From Dermanyssus gallinae (taxonomy: Eukaryota > Arthropoda > Arachnida > Mesostigmata > Dermanyssidae): a DNA stretch of 64,000 nt. This document shows positions 13,780-25,727 of this stretch, piece by piece. The stretch spans positions 540,001 to 604,000 of the forward strand of contig QVRM01006018.1 of NCBI GenBank assembly GCA_003439945.1. Reading direction: 5' to 3'. The notes beneath the pieces were generated by a model. The model ran no database searches and had not been told where the DNA came from. It worked only from the letters and a program-made list of their open reading frames with translations. Numbering within the stretch: the stretch's first letter is position 1; each line of letters begins with the position of its first letter. The translations under genes were made by a program, and so were the position numbers.

Positions 13780-13978
13780 GTCGAGCCCGGTGGCGTGGTG
13801 CATTCGTCTGCGCCTCGCAGCCGGAGGAGACACATAGGTGCGCGGGTTCGAGCCCTACAGTTGCATATCTGTATTTATGGGGGTCCGTCTATGTAGCAAT
13901 GCAAGAAGCAGTTCCGTGGACGTTAAATCTTGGCTGAGGGTCAGCCCGAAAACTTTACTTTTTAGTAGTAGTAGTAGT
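13780..13978 (+). mobile_element. tRNA-derived SINE, copy 1
   Basis: The head is tRNA-like. An A-box-like TGGCGTGGTGCATTC comes near the 5' end, and about 50 bp later a good B-box, GCGGGTTCGAGCCC, follows. These are internal RNA polymerase III promoter elements. A non-tRNA body follows and ends in CAGTTCCGTGGACGTTAAAT and about 35 further bases, then a short (TAG)n tail (about 13963-13978). Length and layout are typical of tRNA-SINEs. The parent tRNA is not assigned. The second copy begins directly at the end of this copy's tail. Confidence 0.82.
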
Positions 13979-14178
13979 GTCGACCCCGGTGGTGTGGTGC
14001 ATTCGTCTGCGCCTCGCAGCCGGAGGATCACACATAGGTGCGCGGGGTCGACCCTCACTGTTGCACATTTGAATTTATGGGGGTCCGTCTATAAAGCAAT
14101 GCAAAAAGCAGTTCCGTGGACGTTAAATCTTGGCTGAGGGTCAGCCCGATAACTTTACTTTAGTAGTAGTAGTAGTAG
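13979..14178 (+). mobile_element. tRNA-derived SINE, copy 2
   Basis: This is about 90% identical to the copy immediately upstream and in the same orientation, and it also ends in a (TAG)n tail. The B-box is degraded (GGGGTCGACCCTC instead of GGGTTCGAGCCC), so this copy is probably less competent for pol III transcription. It lies exactly at the end of the first copy's (TAG)n tail. Either the element inserted into the tail, or the pair arose by unequal exchange. Confidence 0.82.
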
Positions 14179-14885
14179 CAATAATCGTAGGAAGGACATA
14201 ACTGTGCCGAGGTCAAATCGGCACAGACCTCGTCGCCACGATATCTCTATCGCTGGCGTTATTTTGGCCACCGACGACGCCAGATCTCTGTCGTTGCCGT
14301 GGCGGTATAGGCAGGCCCCGAGTCAGTCAGAGAGAGTCTCATATGGTGACTGATGGCCACCCCTCACCACCCCCAACCCTAGACCCTAATCCCCAACTCT
14401 ATGCCCCAACCCCCTTTTTTTTACCCCAGAGACCTACATCCCACCATTCTCACCCCCCCCCCCCCCCCCCGCCACAAGTGGCCAGACGGCCGTCTTGTCC
14501 ATCCTGTCGACGTCGTGTCTATTGCCCGTATGGTTGTCTCTCTCTTGATGCGTCTACTTGTCAACTAGTCGGTTTGTCGATGTGTCTATCTGCCTGTCTC
14601 TCTGCCCGCCTCCTATCTATCTGTCTGTCTGTCAATCAATCACTCAATTTACGGGCGGCACAACTGAAAAGCTTCTTCGCCAACAACAGTTAGCGCCGGC
14701 ATCAAGCTGATGATGCCCGATGTGCCGGTAAAGCGGTGGTGGCGGGAATGGTGTCAATAATAATAATGACACCACCCCTCTGAGCCTTTCCGCAGAGATC
14801 CGAGAGGAAACTCGAGTAGGCCACAAGTGCAACCTCTTGATATGGGTGTGTATATATATATTTATAGGACACAGGTGCAACATCT

Positions 14886-14920
<35 letters not shown>

Positions 14921-15859
14921 TACCAGTGGAAAACACAGGACAACGCATGTATACATATACATGGGTGTGCCAAAAGGAGAGTCTTGCTTATTAACATTTC
15001 ATGAAAAGCAGACATTGAGTAAGATGCACGCGGTGTTTGGTGCTAAAAATGTCATAATGACACGTGACTCATTTGAGTTGAGTCATGGAGACACCGAGTC
15101 TGTTGAACTGCAAGAGTGATTGCCGGTTACTGCATGTAGACTAAGACTAGACTGTAGATGTGCGTAGGAATAGTGCTAGGTGAACCTGAAGATACACGAC
15201 AAATGCAGCAAAATTGTATTGGTCCCATCTAAGGTTTGATTGGACAGAAAATAATTACTTTTTATTGCCACGATACTTATATGATGCAAGAAGTGTACGT
15301 TTCCATATATTTTTCTTATTACGTATACCATGAATACCATAGTACACATATAAGATTAAAGTAAGACTCTACAATATATGCATATAATTATAATTCGCCT
15401 ATTTGGCCATGACTAATAATTGTTTGTTTATCAGGACAGAGCGCGACCTTATCGTAGCCGCCTTAGCCTGCGAAAATATGTAATCGGGACTAGGAACTCA
15501 CTGAGCAACCATCCGTACTTTCTACGTTCAGATAATATTACTCTGTCTTAAACTAGAAAAAGTACGGAGGTTCACTATATCTTAAACTTGGAAAAATGTC
15601 ACGTTTTTGAGAACACACTGAAGCGCAACCTCAGTGGACCCTGAAAATAACCCTTCTGCAAGAAAGGCTCGGGGGGTTTATAGATTAAATCCAGGTAGTC
15701 ATAATGGTTTAACGAAAATGAAAAAATGTACTCTTAAACAAAACATTTACGCACTTTTTTTAGGGAATCGCACTTATAACGAGGGTACGACTAGTTTATT
15801 TAATGTTTCATGCGTTAACAGCCAAATATTACCGGTTGCTACTACGGCATTTCTCGCAG
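14179..15859. other. non-coding stretch with poly-C and (TA)n tracts
   Basis: There is a run of about 18 C at 14453-14470, a CTGTCTGTC-type tetranucleotide stretch near 14520-14640 and a (TA)n tract at about 14888-14916. No gene is supported. The part nearest 15860 may be the 3' end of the LINE that follows on the minus strand. Confidence 0.55.
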
Positions 15860-16893
15860 TCCTTCCTCCGGCTATGGAAGCGACCCCACTACCGCCACAG
15901 CATTGCCACGTTGACATTTCATGGAAATACGCTGCACCAGGTACTCCCCGGCTCGCGCATCCATCGCCGCAGCAGTTACCCTCTTTTCGAACTCCTTGAG
16001 GAACTTGACGGTCGCCTCACCCATTGGCACTAACCTTTTAATGGCGATCGGCTGAATTGTGTACAACATCGTCGATGGCAAAATGTTTTGTATGATGATC
16101 GGCACTGAACGGACAGGACAGCTCGTGTTGTTCCGCTGTCACGGTAACTTTCGACCGGCATAGGTTACAAATGTGCTTCTTCAAGCCGCAGACCCGAGAC
16201 GATGCGGAGTGTGTTATTGCTCAACATCGTCCCCAGTTGCGGCAATGGGAGGGTTTGTACCCACTTTTTGCTCATTGGGTCAAATCAAGCTGTCAAGGGA
16301 GTTTTTCTATTTAAATCTAGGGTTTGTGCTAAAAGCGCGTCTTGCCTTTTTTTTTACCACCAAGTGGTCCAGCGTTCCCTGAGTTGTTCCATCTTGGGGC
16401 TCTCCCCAGCAAACTCGAAAGTGCCTTATCAGAGATCCTGGCCAGCAGAACTGAGACATCTTCAACTCCAATCGAAATTATTGAATCCTTAAATGTTGTC
16501 AAGGGTCCTAAGTAACAAGATAATGACAAATTCCAAACACGGCAAATCCCCAAGCCTCCCGCGCCCAGGATGGAGATCCCAGGTAGACGTTGAGTGGCCG
16601 TTGTAGTCCCGTGCGCGAATACCGTCGAAACGGTTGAAAAGGTCGGTCCTTTTAAAAGAAGTTGAACAACGCAAAAGGTACGTCAGGCGAGGGTGGAGTG
16701 GAGAGACTTTGCCGCAAAAGGTATAACGCCGGGTAGGCATCCAGTAGGCTGACTTCAACAAGTTTTTGCGCAGAACATCATCTAGCGCCGCACCGGTGAA
16801 GGGAGCTTTCAAAAGCTCGATATTGTCCTCGGCTGCTAATCGAATGTCGGGCAGTATTGCCCACAAACTCGAAATAGACTTGTCGAGGTGCAC
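15860..16893 (-). pseudogene. LINE ORF2 relic (post-palm RT region to C-terminus), decayed
   Basis: Read on the minus strand, the 134-codon frame 16893-16489 matches the region after the RT palm of the same LINE family as the fragment at 1.35 kb: AILPDIRLAAEDNIELLKAP, then ALDDVL, then LHPRLTYLLRCSTSF. The frame at 16553-16329 continues it (VWNLSLSCYLGPLTTF). Further 3', HELSCPFSADHHTKHF is the family's Cys/His-like block. The last part (16050-15872) has GEATVKFLKEFEKR, then YLVQRISMKCQRGNAVAVVG, the family's C-terminal signature. Frames change several times, and the segment between the Cys/His block and the C-terminus is deleted. It is dead. Confidence 0.75.
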
Positions 16894-17028
16894 CTTCTTC
16901 CATTAGAAAAGTGTTTTTTTATGACTTTGACGATTCGCTTCTTGACACACTGTAATATACCTAATGATAGTATTGTCTCATACGTAAGGGTTACTAAACC
17001 TAGTTACACGGCTTTTAATGTACAATAT

Positions 17029-17206
17029 GATTGTGGTAATCTTTTGATGGCATACTGTTAGGAGCGAAGATTTCATTCTGACAAGAGTTTGTCCCATATG
17101 ATGTTAGCGCAGTTTGGCAAGTTTTTTTGTTTGTGTGCAAGATGATTGTGTTTACCTTTTAATGGCATACCGTAAGAGCGAACATTCCGCTCTGACAAGA
17201 GTTTGG
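17029..17206. repeat. diverged direct duplication, 63-bp copies, period 115 bp
   Basis: Copies at 17029-17091 and 17144-17206 share GATTGTG, TTTT(G/A)ATGGCATAC and TCTGACAAGAGTTTG in the same order and spacing. They are diverged but clearly related, and lie in an otherwise featureless AT-rich region. Confidence 0.75.
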
Positions 17207-19201
17207 CAATTTGGCATGCGACACTTTAGGGTGTACCGGTTGCATGTAGTATAGAGTCTCTAGGCAATATGTTACATAACGCTGCACCTCACGGCCAGAG
17301 AAGAGGGAATTAAAACGGCCAATTTGCAAAGCAATGACTTTGGGACGGTATAGTTTGAAGTATTTGTTATAGTTCGATCAATGCATTTCGGTTCAAGCAA
17401 ACGACACGAAAAGCGTCTAAAAGGCGAGAGTGTTTCTCGTCGATTTATATATGTACACATACACAGCCACGTCCATGTGTATCAACAGTGTTTTTCTTTT
17501 CGTGGACGACAAGCCGACTGGACAGCGATGATCCGTTTCTCCACAGTGGCTCCGAACTTTCAAAAGCCGTATGAAATTCTGTTCTGTACGCCTCAGTGGA
17601 GACTTCGATACACTTCGATACGTAGTAGTAAATTGCTCAAGCAGCACTAACACAGGCCTATCGCGTGTGCATGTATACATATTGCTCTCCCCTTCTTCCA
17701 TTGTGCATTCGAGAAGACATGGATTTTGCTCTCAAGCTACTCTTGATACCCTAAGCTCTACTATCTCTGCTGGGGATTCTTCTGTAGACATCGCTTTATG
17801 CATATATATATATATATGTTAGTCGATTTCATAAAACTGTGTTTCTCGCCATTATTGTTCTAGATAAATTTATTACTTACTGACTAACACTGATATTGCA
17901 CAGTGTGGGCGTTTTTCGATTCTGCTGCTTAAATTGTAAAACAAAATGATAGGTTTCTCAAGCTGGGATTTAGTCAACAGAATATAATTCTTCCGCGAAT
18001 CATATATATACGTTACTAGTACTTAAAGCTTAGTTAAGTTTTGTAGTACAGTGTGTCGTGGTCCGTTAGTGCGGCGCAATGTTTGAGTTATCAGCATAGA
18101 TGAACGGCACAGCTCAAACTGGGTGACTTGTCACAGATTTTCACGACTTTGTGTGATGAAAAGACTACCTCAGCCATCGACGCCATTTACGACGAGGTCA
18201 GAGAAGTCAAATTAGTGACAGCGGACAGACGCGAAAGAGGGAGAAAGAGCGACAGAATAGAACTGGGCAACACGCGACCAAGAAAGCCAGATATGAGAAA
18301 GAAAATAAAGGAAACAGCAACATTGTCAAGTCGTTAGGATAACAACATTGGGAAACAGGTATAAGTGTTCCCCTGTTCCCTCCATATATGTGTTTGCATG
18401 CTTGTGTGAATGAAGATGCGCGCGCGTGTCGATATGTGTATATGTATACACATACAGACAGGGAAACGGGAATCAGAGGCTCGCTGATGCATTAGCTTTT
18501 ACCCACCTAAATCTTCATCTGCCATCACGACTGCAGCCAGGCGGCGGACGACTCTCTCTAGTGGCCGCAGCAGGAATCAACTAGACAGCAGTGGATAGGG
18601 TGGAGGTCGGGCGGTCTAGGGAAGACAGCTTTCTCCTTCTCTTCATGATACACATACGATGCAGGACAGTGACAATGGCAACTGCTACCTCGACTCGTAC
18701 CGCTGCAACAACAACAGCAGCAGCAGCAACAACAACAACAACAACAGCAACAGCAACAACAACAACAACAGTAACCGTAAAGGGAAAGTCACAGCAGCGA
18801 CATTGAGCGAGAAAACGGCAGCAGTGGGTTGAAGGCGCCTGGCGGCAATGCGACTTTAGCAGCTAATGTCTTGTGCCGTTGGCGGTCCTTGCCCCAAACT
18901 GTTGCTTCCGACAGTCATTGAGAAAGACAGAAAATATATATATATATATATATATATAGGGAGAGAGTGAGTGAATGAGTAAGACAGAGACTGAAAGGGC
19001 GTACGACAGCCATTGTGCCGTAAACCGTCTCAAAATCTCCTCACGCATACGGTTCTCATTCGTGGGCTTCGTCTCCCTCGAATACCCCCGACCAGAATGT
19101 CGTAAAGTCGCTGGCGGTGTTTGCTTGAGCCGCTTCCGACTACGATCGGAGCGAACCAAACCGTTTTGTCACCCACGACATTTGATATAGTGTATAAAAG
19201 C

Positions 19202-19245
<44 letters not shown>

Positions 19246-21249
19246 CTTGTTCCTGTTGTTGTGTTGCAATTCTGCTAAACAAAAGGTTTGATCCAAAATA
19301 GCAAATAAACAACAATCATTTATTAAAACATCTGAGAGGGACACACGCACAACCAAATAAAAAAAAGAGTTTAGGTAGATGACTAGGGGAGAACGCCAAG
19401 AAACAACTGGCTCTCGGCCTCTATCGAGATGAAGGAGGAGAGGCAAAGAGGAGCAGAAAGATAAAGGGGGGGCGGGATAGAGAGACTACGTAATCTGGGT
19501 TTTGGTGTGAGGCTTTGGCAAAGCCCAGGCGCGAAATGCGAAAAGTAGGGTCTTTGCTGCTGCTGTCGAGAGTAAGCAGTCACTTGGCCACACGCTACTA
19601 GATCTTCGTGTCCCTCAGACGAGATGCCGAGAGTCCGACAAACAGCTTACTTATACTGCATAAACATCCCGCAGCCCGGACCCGATGTTGTCGGACTTAT
19701 TTTCGGCGTCGCTTTCTTCACCGTCGTTTTTTAATCTAAGTGCGGATGGATAGCTGGCCGATCGATGCTCTTTTCTCTGCGAGGTGCGAGGTTCGGGCCG
19801 TCAAGTGACCGCATCAAAACGTAACTGTTAACCTCGCAAGAAAAAAAAGACTAAAGAGAAGAAAAGGGCAACACAAAAAGAGCACAATATATACAAAGCG
19901 GGAATGAACGCAAACACACTTAGCCAAAAATGGTTCTTGTACACATTCAAGGGCAGATTACGTTAGGGTGATATCACGAGCTTCAAGCCTGCTTGAGTAG
20001 TTCATGATAGTGCGCAAACATAGTCTCGTCCAAGAAGGCCAAGGGGGTTGTGCGCGTTACCGAGTGCCCCTGTCGGGATGCTCCCGTGTGCGGGTCGCTG
20101 TTAGACTATGTCCGGGTGCCACGCTGGCCGACCAGCATACCTTCTGCAGCTGCGTTCAGCAGACATTACCTTCTGGCCATCCCAACCTGTCTTTCATTCG
20201 TAGTTTAGGCCGGCGCGTAATATGCACGCTACTTTAAACGACGCGCTGCAAAGGCAATACTGACTGGCAGGTCAGCGTCTGATTGAGTCGAGATACTTCC
20301 ACTGCGCTGGCACACCACACAAGGAAAGGTTGCTCCACTGTAACACTATTGAGACGTGCCGTGTTAGGTTTGATGTGCTTCCCTAAAAAAATAGGGTATC
20401 GAACCAAAATCAATCAAGAACCGGCATTCACCAGTTTGCGACAGCTTCTGTAAATCGCTTGCTTTGTACGTGAAACGAATGATAAAGCTGAACTTTGAGC
20501 CCGCTATAGCGAGCACTCGTCAAACCCATGATGGCGATAGTAAAACAGCCGCAATGGTTAGCTCTGTACACAGGCACTAAACCTCGCGAGTTTATCTACA
20601 AGTAGAGGTCAAACAAGACCTCAAAGAAAAGTATATTTATATATTATATGTGAAATATCATAATAGTAGTAATAATAATATTGATACGTGACCATGTCTA
20701 ATATATATCTCAAAGTCAGGGTTATCGCTATTTGCGTGATCGAGGTTAAAACACCATTCGCAGTTAATGAAGATAGCGCTTAAGCCACTGATTCGTGTGA
20801 ACAGACTCATCGCTGTCGGAGAGTGGCTAGCGTTAGCAAATGTACACATGCTCATTGATATTAATGCAGATATATTAGTCGTTGTATTTATTAGCCGAAT
20901 CACGCTGATACTCTACGCGAATGAATGCCGATGGATATGCCCGCTTGTGCTGGAGCTTGGGTTAGTCAGAAACCAACTCAGGTCTCCTCACCTTTGAGAA
21001 CAACCATGACACCGTATGTTGGCTCTGTCAGACCCATATTGAGACTGCTGGCAAGTACATTGACGAAAATATCCTGCAAGTATAGTAAGAACAAACATGC
21101 GCATACACACGTATATATATACCAATGTTTCTCTTTCAAAGGCGATTTGCTGTTCAAGCTCATTAGTGGCCTCTAGCCGAGTCCCTAATGGACAATGCGG
21201 ACTACTACCCCAAACCTTCCATTCAATCCCTTCGCACCATTATATCTCG

Positions 21250-21296
<47 letters not shown>

Positions 21297-21775
21297 CATA
21301 GAGCGAGAGAGAATTTAAGCAACGCAGAAGAAGGATGACACGTTCACATACATATACAGATCAAAAACGGAATAATAAATTAACAAGTTGTTTTTATTAC
21401 CGTGTACCACATCATGATGCTTTGTTCGTGATTGGGGTGTGACTGATACAGCAAATCTCAACTTTACTTCTCAAAAGACGCAAGATTCAAAGCATTGAAA
21501 GTTAGAAGCTTGATTTACTGTTCTGTTTACTGAAAGAGAAGTTCCGGCCCGTCAATGTTTACCTTTTACTGGTTAGATATCAACATATGGCATTTTCTAA
21601 GGAAATAAATTTGCAAGTTATGTATTATGAATCATTTTAATAAGCGAGGTTTGCTCCTTAAAAGAGACTACTTCGCTAGCGATTCTAGCGAAAAATCCCA
21701 ATTAAATGTTCCCTATTTTAATCAAATGCACATATAAAAATATTTGTCTGTCAATGGCCACATGGTGCTATGCTC

Positions 21776-21807
<32 letters not shown>

Positions 21808-23699
21808 TAAGACCTGCCAGGCAAGCGGCAGTAAGCTGTGCGTATCAACTCAGGCGCGCTCTCTTTAGGCATCCCTTCCCGGGGTCGATGGACCACTCTC
21901 GATGGGTTCCGCAATGGCCCCACCACCCCCGAGCCCCACACTGCTCGTTTGTTTGCGGTTCCCGCAATAACGATGACTATGATGATGATGATGATGGTAG
22001 TGGTGATTGTGGCAGTGATGTTGATGGCAATGATGCCATGATGATGGTGATGATACCCGCCCATTGAAGCAGCGGCAACCACGTCAGGTTCGAGTCCAGT
22101 TGAATTTATTTAATCTAATGAATTTAGTTGGTATGTGCCTGTCTGTGTATAGGATGGGGAGGCGGGCCAAGCCGGGGGGGGGGGGGGGGTAGTAAGGAGT
22201 GTCCTTGTGTATGGGGACGTCTGACGGCAGGAGAGAGCTCTCTAAAGTCAGGGGGTGGTTGGTTATGTGTGCCAATGGTGTGCCAACAACGAAAAGGCGG
22301 ATTTTGAAATGAGTGCTATTGCTGCGGCAGCCGCGCTGCAACGACTTCTGAGGCTCGTCGGGTTGCTGCTCCGTTATCGTTGCTGAGCCCCCCGGTCGTT
22401 TGCAGCTAGCAGCCCGCTGACTGCCGTCTCTCTAGCCGGTTTCATCGTGTCTGCCGTTTCATCCGACAACCCCCTGAAAATGGCAGTCAACCTGACTCTG
22501 TCGCGACGGCGGCGGCTGCGGCGGCAACAACAGCAATAGCCACAGCAGCAGCAGCAGCAGCAACAACAAACGCAGGAGCATTGATAATGGCTCAACTACT
22601 CGAACCCCCCAACAAATCAATGACCAACTCCGCGGGGCTTCGGCGCTCTCCATTCCCCCAGCGACCGCCAGCCCGCCCCCTCGCTCGCCCGTTCAGCCGA
22701 GCCGGTGAACGAACTTCACCCGTTGGACTCATTCAGTCGTAGGTAAGCGAGACTAATAAATAGATGCGAATCAAGTCTTCGAGTTACTGAGGCGTCAGTG
22801 ACTTGACGCCCTTGCTTACTAGATTGTTGCAGTTGCCTCTACCAGCCACCGACCTGTCCAGCGGAGAGAATGGATGTGGACGGCGAGGTTAGCATGTCGC
22901 CGTTACTACTACCGGAATATAGAATCGTCGCAATTAGGCAATGAACAAACGAAACTTCGTTCTTTCTCTCTACTCGCCCTCTAAGTAGCTCTTGATTCTG
23001 TTATTACTTTCTTCTCCCACTTTAACACAAAATTTCCGAGTCTTCGAACTTACAGATACGCAAACAAACATAGAGGAAATATTTCGTTGGCCCTTTCAGA
23101 ATTTGTTTGCCGTTATATTATTTTCAATGAATTAATAGTATAATTTATATTTGTATGTAATTTCGTATTAGTAAAGTATATGCGTGTGAACAACGGGTTG
23201 TATCAAAATCCAGAAGCATAGAGCTGAAGGTGGAAGAAGGGAACAAGACCGCGAACTGCTAAACGTTTGCGCTAGTTTCTGTGAGAGTTTTTTAGTACAT
23301 GCGAACACAACATGGCAGCCTTACTTGGACAACTCAGTTTAGTCCGCGTTCCGACCGAAGGTGGCGTACACAGTGTACAAAACTTATTTTGTTCCAGTAT
23401 TATGCTACAAAACGTCAACCGAATGGAATATTCAATTCAAACGCACGTTTATTTTGTCAAAGGGGACATGTTTATAATATAGACATTTTACAAACCGTTA
23501 CTTAGGTTCATAGAACAGTAAATTTACTTGTGTGCCGACATTTGCGCCGCCAGCATTTTGAGTTCTCAGTGCATTAGCCATCCGCCATGAAAACATGTTG
23601 TTTACGCAACCCGCCTTTGCAATTTGTTTTGACGAGATGGTGTTACCGCTTTTATGATTGTTTACACGAATGCTAAAAAAGTTAGATACATTTGATGAT
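17207..23699. other. non-coding stretch with microsatellites
   Basis: No gene is supported. Structure seen: (TA)n at about 17800-17818, 18933-18958, 19207-19240, 21272-21296 (preceded by (TC)n) and 21776-21800; (CAA/CAG)n at 18705-18771; (GAT)n near 21970-22055; a G run at about 22173-22189; (GGC/CAG)n near 22500-22570. Confidence 0.55.
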
Positions 23700-23945
23700 T
23701 TTTCAATTCAATTGTACATGTGATAGTCCGCTCCAGACTGCAGTTCCCTAATAGGGCTTATTACAATAGAATTTTGGGCAATGTTACACCTTAATGAGAC
23801 ACGACAAATGAATTTCCTCTGTACACATTCCATTGCTTCAATGTGTTTGTCTAAGTAAGGCCGTTAAACCTCACAACAATACATAAACTTAGGAACAACT
23901 AAACTGTTATAAAGCCTTATGTTGCAAGTCATATGCCAAAAATTG
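23700..23945 (-). pseudogene. LINE reverse-transcriptase C-terminal relic (CR1/L2-like)
   Basis: On the minus strand one frame reads TCNIRLYNSLVVPKFMYCCE, then V-stop-RPYLDKHIEAMECVQRKFIC. This is the classic region downstream of the RT palm in CR1/L2/Rex-type LINEs (LY.SLV.P...Y....W.PY...I...E.VQR.F). The stop stands where the family has Trp (EVW to EV-stop). Flanking sequence has decayed beyond confident reading. It is a different LINE family from those at 1.35, 15.9, 33.3, 47.6 and 62.4 kb. Confidence 0.72.
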
Positions 23946-25658
23946 CAATCGTTAATTATAAAACAGCGAATTATTGTATTACATACATCGTATACATGTA
24001 TCACATAGAGATGACGCTTTCGGCAAAACGTCTGCACGGCAACGTGGACATTGGGGAATGTTATACTTGTAGCTGAAAAATACGTTGTCAGTGGTTGAAC
24101 TATATGCTCAATAATTATATAGTTTGTAAGTAAGTTTGCTGGGTTTGCTGGGTTTATTATTTGCTGGGTTTTAAAACGTTTCCAGATACACTCACGTCCT
24201 CAATAGCGCGTTGGCTCTCCCTCCGTTTAGTCAGGATCGAGACGCGCATTCCTGAACATACAAGTTGAGTGGAAGTCTTGTTCATGACACGCTTAGAGTA
24301 GCTTCATGCAAACGTGTTATTATAAATATTTGCAAAACTTTTTTTAGTTGTCTACGTTGCAAAACATACCCTGTGTCCTAGTAAGTCGCCCGGATACGAG
24401 ACGAGCAGCACCGACATAGGGGTTACGTGGAATTGCTCTATTGATGACGTACCCTAAATCTACCTTTGCAAACGCGTTATTATCCATACTTCCAAAACCT
24501 ATTATATTTATTCTCGTACGCTCGCAATGCAAGACTAGAGAAGGAGACGATCTCGCGTTTAAAGTGAATCATTCCAAACAAAAGCATCCTGCTTCAGCTG
24601 CTCTTAGCGTACGCATTGCCTTACAGATAAGGATCTGTAGGTGCATCATGAACTTGCATGACATTACTTTCTCTCTCGAACCCCAGTGACAAGGTAGTAG
24701 TGATGGTGGGCACACCACTCATAGACAAGGCTCTTTTTGCTCCTGTTCGGCTCCCGTCGGGGGCTCCCGTTGGTGGTTGACATTAAATTGACCAAACCCT
24801 TTCTTCGTCCGTCATTTGACGATGACGACAACAATAAAGCAAGACAGACACGATGGTGACAATCTCCCGGCTTCAGTTAAGGGTAGGAGCACTCAACCCC
24901 CTCAACTACTTCCATGGCTACTACTACTACTACTACTACTACTAATACTAATACTACGGTTACTTTTGCTACTCGTACTGTGACTTCTTATACTGGAAAG
25001 ATGGGATTGAAACAAACATACAGGCGGGAGCCGGAGCGACAGAACAGACTCGAGTGCAGCTTTGCGTTGGCTACTCATATCGAATCGGTCAGTCACCACG
25101 TGAGCCGTCATTTCCTCGAACAAATGGCAGTTTCCGCTTCCTGACCGCTCCCTGCGGTGAAGACGTCGTCTGGGTCGCGGTCAAGGCAAGCGTGCCACCG
25201 TATGGCACACTTTGTGCTCGTTGACTGCTACTGCTGCTTTTACTACAACTACTACTACTACTGGCCTTTAGCACTGGTCCTCGCTTGACAGATAAGAGCA
25301 GATGGAAGGGCACCCCCAGACCCCCCGCCTCCACATGCTCTCGAAGGAACTCTCGCAGCAGAGAAGATGGTGAAAGGGACCAGGGCTAGTAGATGAAGTG
25401 AAAGCCAGAGGGTTGGTTGAGACGGGGGCTGGTTGAAGTCAACGAATCTGAGGGAAAAGCGCTCGTCGACTCGTTTGGTTGACTCGGTACAGTCGTGTGG
25501 CCAACCGACAGAGAGATGAACGAAACAAAATGGACGAGACTGGGCCGTTGCTTAGCCAAGCACTTAACGAGCAACGCCTAGCTGCTGCTGCTACTGCGTC
25601 GGTAATAGACATAGAGGAAGCCACAAGCTAACGGCGCTATAACCCCTATATATATATA

Positions 25659-25727
<69 letters not shown>

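Noticed and set aside
15634..16033. 121-codon plus-strand frame
   Set aside because: Its second half is antisense to the LINE C-terminus on the minus strand, and the first half has no motif.
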